A stretch of DNA of 64,000 nucleotides, from positions 1,767,688-1,831,687 of the forward strand of contig NC_087064.1 of the NCBI RefSeq assembly GCF_963678635.1, in the 5' to 3' direction. Position numbers and translations under genes: made by a program. Under the pieces are notes generated by a model, which saw only the letters and a program-made list of their open reading frames with translations, was not told the origin of the DNA and made no database searches. This document shows positions 22,217 to 32,201 of the stretch, piece after piece. How positions within the stretch are numbered: the first letter of the stretch is position 1; the number at the start of each line of letters is the position of its first letter. This DNA comes from Symsagittifera roscoffensis (Eukaryota; Xenacoelomorpha; Acoela; Convolutidae).

Positions 22217-23098
22217 TTAGCATATGCTCAGATAGTATTTTTTATGTAAGTAAACTTCTATGTCAGTCTCTGAAAATATCACATGTACAAGAGCGTACAA
22301 CTCTCTCGGGTGTAGCTTCCCTCTATTGGGATCATAAACTGGTAACGAGAGAGAGGTCACACCTCTCTCAACCAGGAAATCCCTAAGTCGAGTCAAGGCC
22401 AATACCAAGCTCTCCGGATTCACGTGTTGCCTATCAGTAGCTTTCGTAACCAAAAAACACAAATATTTCCCTGGTATCTGTGATGCGACAGGGGGCAACG
22501 CTATCATTCCTCCTACACCAGGCCTCTGTTTCCACAAAAACTCGATATTCTTGTACTCTCTTTTAAAGTCAGCTGCTAGTGCTGTTTTGAAGCTTACTTC
22601 CGCCGTTATCGCTATGGCGCACGTGCGTTCCGTGAGTATGAAATCGCTGTCCGTTATGACGATATTGTTCAAATAATGATTCGGTAGATCAAAATACGAT
22701 TCAAAGATTCGTCCAAAAGGTGGTTTCTTAGCATTCTCGCCCTCTGTCTCTAGTTCTCCGGTTTCTCTTGCCGATTTCAATTTTTTTATTATGAGATTTT
22801 CGGTGTGGGTGAGTCCTACCCCCACTCCCCGGACAAAAATATCCATCGACGTCCCCGTCGATCGCCCAAAGTCTAGGAGACCGAGGTTGGATTGTGGAAC
22901 ACGTAGAGGACCATCTGGGGCGACCCAGTTGGACTCGGTATTGTCATGACTGATGTATTTGACGCCGTCTCTATCGACGTCCTGAATCGTCAGGATCGTC
23001 TCTTTTGGATCTGTCGGCAGATCATGGAGCCATTCGAGCACGCGCAAGTTTGTTAGTTCTTGCTCATGAGTCTGTTCCGCTTCTGGTTCGAACTCCAC
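22217..23098 (-). pseudogene. Element 1 pol C-terminus: macro-domain-like segment
   Basis: 293 codons, entered by a frameshift from the integrase frame at about 23100-23125 (acidic E-P-E-x-E stretch). Residues about 151-288 follow the layout of the single-domain ADP-ribose hydrolase macro proteins (OARD1/TARG1 type). A beta strand and a helix lead to G-G-M-I-A-L-P, then Y-L-C-F-L-V-T-K, a helix, G-V-T-S-L-S-L-P, the loop D-P-N-R-G-K-L and a final helix with T-D-I-E-V-Y. The glycine-rich ADP-ribose loop and the G-x-G-x-D catalytic loop of that family are not conserved here, so binding or hydrolysis is uncertain. The assignment rests on pattern memory only. Confidence 0.5.
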
Positions 23099-25330
23099 TT
23101 CCGGTTCTGATCGATCGTCGATCCAATCTTATCCATATCGTTCACAAGGTCGATTTCTTCTAGCATCGCCACTTCGTCCAGTCCCACCAGCGAGTCTATG
23201 ACATCACTCACTACTATCCTGTCTACAACGAAGTCCTCACCATGCGGATTGTATTTCTTCTGGTTTTTTCCTCTCTTGCTTTGGCGTGTTTCCATAGTGA
23301 GAGGAAAGTCAGGCTGTATTCCTTTGTCAAATTCGGTTTGTTCCGGGCAATCCCAGTCTTCTTCGGCATAGGGTAGAGTTTCATCGTCCACCTCTACTCG
23401 CTCGGTCAACTCGAGATCCAGTGGTAGATCGCAATCGTCCACCACCTCATTCCCGTCGTTCTTGTCGCGAGTACCCCTTTCATTCACTTCACAAGCAGGA
23501 TCCACTATCAAATAGTCTCCCCCTTGCATGTCCGCTGGGATGCACCAATCCTCTGACGAGGCATTGTGGGGTTTGATATTCTCGTAATGAGCCGCTCTTC
23601 CAGTGCTCAGCCGATAAAAATGACCTCCTTGGTGCACCTCTGTTATCTGAAATGGACCACGCCATTTCTTTAATAATTTCTTGGTTCCTTTTGGTGGAAC
23701 CACTTCCTGGAACACCCAGACGTAGTCGCCAACTGAGTAGGCCTTCGCATCAGCTGTCCTTTTGTCAAACCTCCTTTATTGTCTAATCTGCGCCTGTTGC
23801 GTATTCCTCCTGCATAAGTCATTGAGGTCCTGCTGTCTTCTAATAACATCCCGCACGTACGTTTGCGGTGCTGTCCTCTTCCCCTCATATTCAGGGTAGA
23901 AAAACGTCAACGGGAGCGCTTTTTCATGACCCGTTAACATCATGTGCGGACTTATTCCCGTGGTGGAATGCTCCGTGCTGTTGTAAGCACCCATCACTTG
24001 TGGCAAGTGCTTGTCCCAGTCATCCATGTAGCGTGAGCAGTAGACTCTCAACATGGATACCAGTGTGCGATTCTGCCTCTCGACTAGGCCATTCGTTTGC
24101 GGGTGATAAGTGGTCGAGTGGGCCTGCGCTACCTGCGACCTTTTCATTAAGATCACCTACGAATGCTTTGCCATTGTCCGATTGGAACGTGATGGGGCAG
24201 CCATGCCTTGCTATCCACACATTTATCAAATGATCGCATGTTTCTTCTGCCGATGCAGTCATGCAGGGTGCTGCCTCCGCATACTTCGTAAAATGATCGA
24301 TCATTAGCAGCACCTGATTATAGCCCGTTGCTGTCATACAGATTTTCTGATGATCAATTTGCACCACTTCGTTGAAACCTGACGACTCTATTGACTGTAG
24401 GGGGAACCTTAGCTTCCTGGGATCCTTCGCTTGCTGACATGACAGGCATGCTGCGATCCACTTCTCACAAGCCTTCTTCAATCCCGGCCATTCAAATCGT
24501 TTCTGTATCCTGTTGTACACTTTGTCCACGCCTTGATGACCCATCTGATCATGTGAACGAAAGAGCAATTCGGTCTGGTACAACTGTGGTAACACTATTG
24601 AATTGTATTTATAAAGGACCTTGTCCTCCTCCTTGCGCTTACAGGCTACGATTCCGTCCTTATTCAGGTACAACAAGTCGTTTCGCTTCAGGTAGAATTG
24701 CTTCAGGATTTTGTAGCTGTCTTCTTCCAAGTCTCCCTTGTCAGGTGCTCCATTCTCGATCCATCTCTTGAGACTGCTCGTCATTCTATCATTTCGTTGA
24801 GCCCTTAGGAGATCCGACAGCCTGTACCTGGCTTTCAAATACGTCTTCACCACGTTCATTTGCCCACTCATTATCTCCGGAGCATGAGCATCGTCCATCA
24901 ACTTGACACACCATATCTTTTTCAAAGGCGTCGCTTCCTGCATAGATGGTTCCAGATTGGTACGGACGACCGTACCATGTGGCAGCAATCTGGTTGGGCG
25001 TTTCGAAACTGCTATCAGCTCGAGCTCGTCTGCGGCATTATCTACCACAGTGCCCTCTTCATCTGAGGTGTATCTGTCCCTGTCTGGATCCTGATGTGTT
25101 TCTCGGTCCAGCCCACGCTGCTTCCAGTCTACCAATAAGGAGTGGATTGCGATCTCTGACATATCGGAATTGGAAGCTGTTTCAGACATGTTGTCCCATG
25201 ACTGGGGTCTCGAGTCAACACTTGAGTCGACTGATTCCCCAACATCATTTTTCAAGTTGTCTGAGATGTTTCTTGACTCCCCGGACAAAACTCTGTCCAT
25301 CGGTCGCTTCGAACCCGACTCCCCGGACAA
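23053..25330 (-). pseudogene. Element 1 integrase (frameshifted, one ochre stop)
   Basis: First part (24020-25330): an acidic, SGES-repeat linker, then the zinc-binding HHCC module (His260/His265, Cys295/Cys298), and D-D-E core residues Asp326 (VQIDH) and Asp385 (QSDNG). A one-base shift near 24152 moves into the second part (23776-24156), which has the third acidic residue in HPQTNGLVERQ. A TAA at 23776-23778 interrupts the same frame. It reopens into 23053-23775 with the GPF/Y-type module W-R-G-P-F-Q-I-T-E-V (about 23640-23660), which identifies Ty3/gypsy. All three catalytic acids survive. It overlaps the preceding frame (25252-25330) in a different frame. Confidence 0.8.
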
Positions 25331-28272
25331 AATTCTGCCCTAGGTGGTCTAGTCAACCTCTCCCCGGACAAGTCGTCCTGCACGGGCTCAAAGGTGTCTG
25401 ACTCCTCAGACGAGTCGTCCTTGACTGGCTCGAAGGTGTCAGACTCCCCGGACATTGTCTCGTCCACGGACGAATAATCTGGGCTTGGCTCGTATTCCTC
25501 TTTTGCATCCGTGAAGTGCACTCTCCTCGTGAAGCTAGATTTCGACCTGATCCTGACTTCCTCAGTAGTTTGGTTCTGATTCAATGTTCCATATTCAGTG
25601 AACGAAGTTCTCAACAAGACTTCTTTCGGCATCGAGCTCACCAGCTGGTTGACGATCGACCTGCAATCCAGTTCAACGCCTCGGCTGCGAATGGACACTG
25701 GCCTCTTCTCTGTTCTCTCGGTGACAGTCAACCGCTGCATTGTCTCCATCCATTCACGATCATGCCTATCCACTTCCTTGTCCAACAAGTCACGGAGTTT
25801 TCCCATGACGTCCGGCGCCACGTTCATCGTCCTGTTCAATAGAGCCATGCTGTTTATACCCAGCCTGGTTAGTTCTTGCTGTACCAAATTGGATCGGACT
25901 AGCAGATCCAGCGGAACGGGCTCGCCTCTAGCTAAAAGCTTTATCTCCGCGGCCGTCTCCACTGGAAGGTCAGGGTGTCCAGGTATAGGATGTCCTGATT
26001 TGTCTAACCACCTAGTAAGTGGCAGCTTGTCGTAGGTTTCTTTGTCCAGAAAGGAAAACCCGTCTTTGATCTCTGATTGGTTAGCCTGCTTCTCCTCGAG
26101 GCGCTCATAAAATTCTGTCTTTTTACTGAGGCTATCTGCGTTCTGGTGCATGTCACGGGTACGGTGCTCTATGATCATGTGGTATCCATCCAGGCGCACA
26201 ATCCAATGACCAATATAGCTTTGGTCCATCGAATAGGTTTTCAGCCAGACAAGGGCACGATTATCCACACGTAACTTGAAGGGAGCACTCCCCAAGTAGG
26301 CCCTGTATTTTTCCACGAAAGTGATCACCGCAAACATCTCCGCTTTTGGTGCGCCGTACTTCATTTCAGTATCACTCAGGACTTTACTCCCGTAGGCTAT
26401 CGGACGAAGAACCGTTCTCCCGTTCCACTCCTGCTCCTGGTGAAGTATGCCCGATATCGCAATCACTGATGCATCCGTGTCCAGCACGAACATCCCCTTC
26501 TCCGTTGGCATGCCGAGGACCGGTGCCTCGCAAAGTTCACGTTTGATGTTTTCAAATGAGACTTGTGCCTCATCAGTCCAGGTGAACTTTTTTCCCTTGT
26601 TTCTCATCAACCTCTGCATGGGGTATATTTTGTCAGCATACCCCTTGATGAACTCTCGATAATAATTTGCGAATCCCAGAAAACTCATCAGCTGTGTGTC
26701 TGTTTTAGGTGCCTTCCAGGTCAGCACCGCTTCAACCGCTTCGGGATCTGGTCTCACTCCATGTTTGTCAAACAGGCGGCCCATGTTTGGGGTCATTCTT
26801 CTCGCCCCTTCCCTATGAGGTACCGAGCCCTCTTCTATCTCAATCTCGTGCTCTACAAAATTGCAACAACCTATGTCGGCCTTATGCTTTGAAAAAACGT
26901 CTGCGTTCCGATTTAGCACCGCTCTGAGCGAATCTAATTCCTTATCTGATATTTTACCCTTCAGGTGTTCTATCTCAGGTAGGACAGGCTTATTCGCTGC
27001 TAACTCTGCTTCCGTCGGCCTCTCAGGAAAGTTGGAACAACTAGACAGCCCATCATCTGTTTCCGACTTCATTGAAAACAATTTCCTAGAAGATTTCAAT
27101 TCATTTACTCTTTTCATTATACATTCTTGGTTCGCATGCAATGGACATTTAGTTACATCAAACTTCTTCAAGTTCTCCACACTCAGAAAGTCTGTGTTCA
27201 GAGGCAAAGCGTAGCCAAGTTTCTTTCCCCTCTGTATTGTCACTGTTGTTGCTTCTGTGTTCAATAACACACTCACACACAGTCCGCTCTGAGTGAGTGA
27301 GAAGCTTCTTCCTAAAATAGCCGAGCTTTTACTGTTTGGATTTGGTACCAGACACACTTGTCTGTCATTGCTGAGTTCATTCAAGTTCCTCATCCTAAAC
27401 GTCGCTACTACGGCTTGGTTCGGTTTTAATCTAACTTTTCGATCCAGAAAAATTGGCACCTTGGCCTGATTAATTAAGATCTTATTAAGGGGTCTTTTCT
27501 CATACTTTCTCTCAGGATCCTTGATCCTAATCAATTCGTCATTGAGATCGATCGTGACGTCAAAGTTGCGAACGAAATCCCTTCCTAGGATGAACTGGTC
27601 GGATTCGTCCAAATTCTCTACTACTAGGAAGCTCATCCAGAGATGTCTTCCTCCGAGCTGCAGTGAGATGATCGGGGTTCGTCCGGCGACATAGATCGCT
27701 CCCTGATTGGCAGCTGCCAACCTGATGTTTGTCGGTATGAGATCCGACCTTTCGAAACCCATGTCGGTCCAAGTTTTGACTGGCATGACACTAACCACTG
27801 CTCCCGTGTCTAGCAGCCCCTTTACTGAAAGTTGTCTGCCTTGCACGTCCAGAACGTGTGCGGCCAGATCGGCCTCGCAACCAATATGCACCGCATCTTG
27901 TTCGAGCATCGCGTTGTGTCCGATTCGTCTGACCTTCAGCTCCTCTTTACCAATGTATATCCGGCCAACCTGATCGTTCGCATCAGTTATGTGAGCTTTC
28001 GTGTAGATATTGATGCCATCTACATTCATCAGGATCGGGTAAGGGCCATGGACATCGATATAATGTCCGTCCACTTTCATCAGCCTCGGACCTCCCGTTG
28101 TGAGCAGCGCTCGCACTGCCCTGGAGTCCAGTTTGGGATCCTTCTCCTTCAGGTAGTCGGCATAGATGTCCAGGTGGACTATTGTAATCTCGGATGGTTC
28201 ACTCAAGTTCTTGACCACCTGGTGCCCTGCGACTGAGATGATGGACATTATTTTGGTCCCCGCCTTCGTCAT
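25252..28272 (-). CDS. Element 1 protease - (RT core deleted) - RNase H
   Basis: 1,006 codons, open throughout. Residues about 140-240 are a retroviral-type aspartic protease with the active site L-L-D-T-G-A (155-157) and flap-end F-I-L-G-R-D. Residues about 465-500 start the RT (V-E-H-E-I-E-I-E-E-G...R-R-M-T-P). The sequence then jumps at about residue 503 straight to the RT connection/thumb (G-V-R-P-D-P-E-A-V, F-L-G-F-A-N-Y-Y). The fingers and palm, including the Y-x-D-D box, are absent. RNase H follows with Asp598, Glu645, Asp670 and Asp713-type residues (LDTDAS, KAEMFAV, RVDNRAL, QNADSLS). The tail has repeated SGES/DTFEPV units. The frame is shared with gag across one UGA (28336-28338), so the true start is probably gag. 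Confidence 0.85.
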   Translation of the reverse strand: MTKAGTKIMSIISVAGHQVVKNLSEPSEITIVHLDIYADYLKEKDPKLDSRAVRALLTTGGPRLMKVDGHYIDVHGPYPILMNVDGINIYTKAHITDANDQVGRIYIGKEELKVRRIGHNAMLEQDAVHIGCEADLAAHVLDVQGRQLSVKGLLDTGAVVSVMPVKTWTDMGFERSDLIPTNIRLAAANQGAIYVAGRTPIISLQLGGRHLWMSFLVVENLDESDQFILGRDFVRNFDVTIDLNDELIRIKDPERKYEKRPLNKILINQAKVPIFLDRKVRLKPNQAVVATFRMRNLNELSNDRQVCLVPNPNSKSSAILGRSFSLTQSGLCVSVLLNTEATTVTIQRGKKLGYALPLNTDFLSVENLKKFDVTKCPLHANQECIMKRVNELKSSRKLFSMKSETDDGLSSCSNFPERPTEAELAANKPVLPEIEHLKGKISDKELDSLRAVLNRNADVFSKHKADIGCCNFVEHEIEIEEGSVPHREGARRMTPNMGRLFDKHGVRPDPEAVEAVLTWKAPKTDTQLMSFLGFANYYREFIKGYADKIYPMQRLMRNKGKKFTWTDEAQVSFENIKRELCEAPVLGMPTEKGMFVLDTDASVIAISGILHQEQEWNGRTVLRPIAYGSKVLSDTEMKYGAPKAEMFAVITFVEKYRAYLGSAPFKLRVDNRALVWLKTYSMDQSYIGHWIVRLDGYHMIIEHRTRDMHQNADSLSKKTEFYERLEEKQANQSEIKDGFSFLDKETYDKLPLTRWLDKSGHPIPGHPDLPVETAAEIKLLARGEPVPLDLLVRSNLVQQELTRLGINSMALLNRTMNVAPDVMGKLRDLLDKEVDRHDREWMETMQRLTVTERTEKRPVSIRSRGVELDCRSIVNQLVSSMPKEVLLRTSFTEYGTLNQNQTTEEVRIRSKSSFTRRVHFTDAKEEYEPSPDYSSVDETMSGESDTFEPVKDDSSEESDTFEPVQDDLSGERLTRPPRAEFCPGSRVRSDRWTEFCPGSQETSQTT

Positions 28273-28335
28273 GCCGAAAGTCTTACCAGATATAACGTTC
28301 AGTTTTAGTCCCTGTTTCTTGGGCTCTTCTTTGTC

Positions 28336-31149
28336 TCATGCTTTTGTAGTTTTACCCAGGACATTAAGACTTTCCCGAAGATCTGTGCTCTCCAGCTCCG
28401 ACCTTACCCATTGCTCCACTTCTTTCGTGGCTAGGTCCTGTTTGACATTCTGCAGCGGTGTCCTTGCCGCCAGGCCGTAATCCACCTTGAGTGGGCTAGA
28501 CGACTCTGTTTCGAGGTTCGAGGCTACCACCTCGTCAGGCCATGTCTTAACCTTTTTGGTCGTGAAAGTGCTCGGTGTCGTCTCCTTTCTCCGAGATTCA
28601 GCCTCGTTCATCAGACGTGCCCGACTGGCCTTGACACCCGAAAGCGCCTCTTCGTGGCGGGGATGTTTCGCGTCCGCTACTGCGTCCCAAAATTGAGTAC
28701 AATCCGACTTGAAGTGTCCCTCCAAATTACAGAAGAAACACCTCGGACCATATTTCATGATGAGCCCTCTGACGTACTCCTCATGATCCTCGTCGGTCGC
28801 GTCGGCGTCCTCGAGAAAGTAGCCTATGGCCTTCACGTTCTGTTTGTATGCAGAACACGCAGAGACGTGATGGTCCATCGAACCACAATTCGCGCACGAC
28901 CTCCTCTTGTCCATGTCATCGCGAGGTTTGTACCAACTGGAATTCGCACCAGTGTTTGTCCCGCTATAGTTGCCATAATTGCTGTAATGGTTTTGCGCCC
29001 TCGGTTTTATGAGTAAATACTCGCGTGACTTCATACGCAAGTCGTCAGGCGTGGGTACCTGGTCAAGCGACAGGGTGAAGTGAGTGGCCAACATCGTCTT
29101 CAACTCCTCACTCCTTACTCCATCCATGAACTTCGAAGCAATAGCCAAGTTTCGCTTGGATATTCTCTCATCCGGATTGCTTCTCCTCCTGAGCAATTCA
29201 AGGTCGTCCAAGAATTTATCTATTGATTCTTCATCTCTCTGACGCCTCGTCTCGAACTTCACCATAGCCTGGTGCCCTTGTACTCCAGAGCCGAAACGAT
29301 TCAGCAGGATGTCGAATATCTTGCGAGCGCTGTCTCTCTCATTGGCTCTTTTCGCCATTACACAATTTAATGCAGTACCCTCCAGGTTGCTCGTCAGCGC
29401 GCTGCACTCTTGTTTCTTGGAGAGATTCTCTTCCTCAAAGTGTAACTTCATCACCTCTATCCAAGTATCAATGCAGCCGTCTGACTCGTCTTTATATGAC
29501 TTCGGCTTTTTCAGTGTCCTTCTTGAGAGCTTGGTGATGAATGTTTCGAGAGATCTGTTCAGAGGCTCAAACATCGAGGCATACATCGTTGTGTCCTGTG
29601 AGACTATAGTCAGATCTGGTACTGAACTGACTTGTGGCACGGTTGGCAATTTTGTCTCCGGGGTGGCATCTGCCTCCGGTGGGACTGGATTCGTCCAGCC
29701 AGGCCTCTGCGGGGCTGCCCTTGGCCGCTCCTTGTTTCTATGTTCGTAGTTCGTTCTCGAGCCTTGCTGGGCTCTGGCACTGTTGCCCGTACCATTTCCA
29801 ACATTCGCATGGCGTGAGCGCTCCCTTGAGTTGGAATGCTCCTGCCAACTACTCCCATTCAGGATCGCGTCAAGCTTCCGCATCATCAAGTCAGATTTGG
29901 CGTCCAACCTCCTTTCCAGGCCAGTCATCGTTTGGGCGTAGGTATTATCATGATCATTCAACAATCGCTCGATCTCTCTTGTCATCCTAGCCTCTCTTTC
30001 CTCTGACTCTTTGTTTGCCTGTGCCAGGCTCTCGGCCAGGCATTGATCAGTGTTACGAATCAATTGAGCCTGATCAAACCTCGCCTGCGACTTCACGTGC
30101 GTTAGCTCATCTTTCAAACTCTCTCGACCATGGTGAGCTCTCTCGTCAACTTGATCTATCCTCTTAGTCATGTCCCGCCTCAATTCATCCAGGCCATTCA
30201 TCACACCAGCGAACATATCACTTATGTCACCAGCTGCCCCCAATGGCGGGGTTAGCCCCAGAGAAGACGAGGTCAACTGTGGCTGTAGCCTAGTACTCGA
30301 TGACGCACCGCCCTTTTGCTTGTGCATTGACGTCATCAGTCTGTCAAACGTTGATGATGCTCCCATCGTTATCCCATCTGACATAGGCCTGGTCGGCGAG
30401 GCAGAAGACGCCTCCCTGCTCATGTCGTTCCTTGGGCACGGTGTGAAGTTCACATCCGGATGGGTTATTTCCGGTTGGTCGTAACTAGAGGATAGACCTC
30501 CGGCTTGTAGCGACGTCACGCGCTCATCGTACAAAGACTTCCAACTTTTCTTTGCCTTCGAGAACGTCTGCTCTTCACCCGGACTCATACTCGACATCAT
30601 CGCGTTGTTGCTCTGTTTGGCCAAAGATGAGTGTGCACTTGTCAGATGTGAAGGTTCCTTTCTCCGTTTATAGCTCTTAGTCTCTGATTTGGACATTCCC
30701 CTGTACAACACTTCCTCCCGAGGTTCGACCTCGGGACGCTCCGAGGTCTCCTCTGTCCTCTCGGCTTCCTCCCGTTCGAGGACCTCATCTGGCTCAAAGT
30801 CGGGTCGAATGAGCGTTCGCTCCCCTTCGTCAAAGGGATCCACCAGCGTTTCGCTCGCAGGCTCGGCCTCGGCGCTCCGCCTTTGATTGCCATCGAGGTT
30901 TTTCTCGCTCCTTAGTTTCATTTCGCTCACTGAAAGATCAGGTTGACCTTTAGTCGATTCGTCTTCAGCAAACGCGTCGGAAGCGCTGCTAAACGAGGTT
31001 TGGCTACGCCTAGTTCTAAACTTCCGCGTGCTTCCCTTGCTTAGCCTGGGAATTTTAGTAGTCGATCCTAGCGAGTCCCTGCGCTGCATAGTTTTTAACA
31101 AAATGAAAGTATTCGTAATTTGATGGCAATGCAAACGTACCACAAACAA
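28336..31149 (-). CDS. Element 1 Gag with two CCHC zinc knuckles
   Basis: 937 codons, much longer than usual Ty3/gypsy gag (about 300-500). Residues about 1-310 are low-complexity, charged and probably disordered. About 310-430 is a long coiled coil. About 545-690 resembles the retrotransposon gag/capsid helical region (W-I-E-V-M-K-L-H-F, then F-D-I-L-L-N-R-F-G). Two CCHC knuckles follow near residues 750 (C-A-N-C-G-S-M-D-H-H-V-S-A-C) and 805 (C-F-F-C-N-L-E-G-H-F-K-S-D-C). It ends at a TGA, after which the same frame stays open into protease. The start ATG at 31149 is the first in the frame; an internal start at 31089 is possible. Confidence 0.85.
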   Translation of the reverse strand: MFVVRLHCHQITNTFILLKTMQRRDSLGSTTKIPRLSKGSTRKFRTRRSQTSFSSASDAFAEDESTKGQPDLSVSEMKLRSEKNLDGNQRRSAEAEPASETLVDPFDEGERTLIRPDFEPDEVLEREEAERTEETSERPEVEPREEVLYRGMSKSETKSYKRRKEPSHLTSAHSSLAKQSNNAMMSSMSPGEEQTFSKAKKSWKSLYDERVTSLQAGGLSSSYDQPEITHPDVNFTPCPRNDMSREASSASPTRPMSDGITMGASSTFDRLMTSMHKQKGGASSSTRLQPQLTSSSLGLTPPLGAAGDISDMFAGVMNGLDELRRDMTKRIDQVDERAHHGRESLKDELTHVKSQARFDQAQLIRNTDQCLAESLAQANKESEEREARMTREIERLLNDHDNTYAQTMTGLERRLDAKSDLMMRKLDAILNGSSWQEHSNSRERSRHANVGNGTGNSARAQQGSRTNYEHRNKERPRAAPQRPGWTNPVPPEADATPETKLPTVPQVSSVPDLTIVSQDTTMYASMFEPLNRSLETFITKLSRRTLKKPKSYKDESDGCIDTWIEVMKLHFEEENLSKKQECSALTSNLEGTALNCVMAKRANERDSARKIFDILLNRFGSGVQGHQAMVKFETRRQRDEESIDKFLDDLELLRRRSNPDERISKRNLAIASKFMDGVRSEELKTMLATHFTLSLDQVPTPDDLRMKSREYLLIKPRAQNHYSNYGNYSGTNTGANSSWYKPRDDMDKRRSCANCGSMDHHVSACSAYKQNVKAIGYFLEDADATDEDHEEYVRGLIMKYGPRCFFCNLEGHFKSDCTQFWDAVADAKHPRHEEALSGVKASRARLMNEAESRRKETTPSTFTTKKVKTWPDEVVASNLETESSSPLKVDYGLAARTPLQNVKQDLATKEVEQWVRSELESTDLRESLNVLGKTTKA

Positions 31150-31489
31150 GATTTAGTTAAATCACTTAACGCTGCCTACTCGATTCCGTCAGTATCAAAA
31201 TGTCTCTTAGATCTCTCACGACTAAACTAGTGACTCAGCTAAAGTTACACACAGGGTCTACCCAGTATTGATATAATGCTAACTCAACCCGGTTGTATAG
31301 TATAACAGTATCACTAAGTTTCCACAAGATATAATCGACACACAAAACACAATCGATAATCAGATAAGAATATCCTACAGGTGACAGCGACCTTTTGTCA
31401 GTATCAATTTATCGCCACACAATTTATCAAGTCACTGCTTTGTTAAAATTAAACAATCTTTGATAAAAAGCAGTGATGATTCAGAAATA

Positions 31490-31862
31490 GATAAATAAAA
31501 CTTAGTCTTAAGAAAAAGACTTCCCCCAATCGGAACGATCCGAAAGAACGAAGCCCAGGACACAGTCTTCTCAAGTGGGTGTGTATCTGCCTAATACACC
31601 CACCGAGGTCTTCTTTTGGGTGTCCTGCGATTGCCCGAGCTGTCCTACTAAGTAGCTCAAGGCAACCTCTTGATCGAAAATTCGTCAAATCTATGAAAAA
31701 GCTCTCCCACACTCGGACTGCTCCAAGTGCACGAGAGTAGGGAACAATTTTTCTTCTCAAGTGGGTGTGTATCTGCCTAATACACCCACCGAGGTCTTCC
31801 TTTATTTGTTCCCGGATTGCCCGAACTTTCCTATTAAGTAGCTCAAGGCAACCACACAACCA
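31490..31862. repeat. 186-bp direct tandem duplication in element 1 leader
   Basis: Two copies, about 31490-31675 and 31676-31862. The most conserved block (CTTCTCAAGTGGGTGTGTAT onward to AGCTCAAGGCAACC) starts at 31567 and 31753. The 136-codon minus-strand frame across it is an artefact of the repeat. Confidence 0.85.
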
Positions 31863-32095
31863 AAATCACAATCAAAAAAATTTTGTTCGGGTACTTCTAA
31901 TACACCCAATGTAGAATCCAAAGTTGATCACGAATTTCCGGGTCAAAATGGGTTCTTATGATGCTGATAAGCACGCCTAATATCCTAATATGATCCTAAT
32001 TAAATGGATTTTTTCCGTTGCCCAAATTGCCACAGAAAATTTACTCAAGTCTCTAACAAGGAAGATCGTTAGAGGGTTTAAGACGCTCCGGAGGG

Positions 32096-32201
32096 TTACC
32101 TCGGAGGGTACCTTAATCACCCAAGTTACTTCGGAGGGTACCCTAATCACCCAAGTTACTTCGGAGGGTACCCTAATCACCCAAGTTACCTCGGAGGGTC
32201 C
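32096..32201. repeat. 30-bp minisatellite in element 1 leader
   Basis: About 3.5 near-identical contiguous units of 30 bp (TTACTTCGGAGGGTACCCTA then ATCACCCAAG). Units are contiguous without spacers, so this is not CRISPR-like. Each unit carries one GGAGGGT motif. Confidence 0.92.

Noticed and set aside
15204-28338. Reassigned stop codons (UGA/UAG read as amino acids)
   Set aside because: ECH1 exons and the long open frames use standard stops; the in-frame stops are better explained by mutation or local read-through.
32096-32201. Possible CRISPR-like array
   Set aside because: Units are contiguous with no unique spacers and the genome is eukaryotic.
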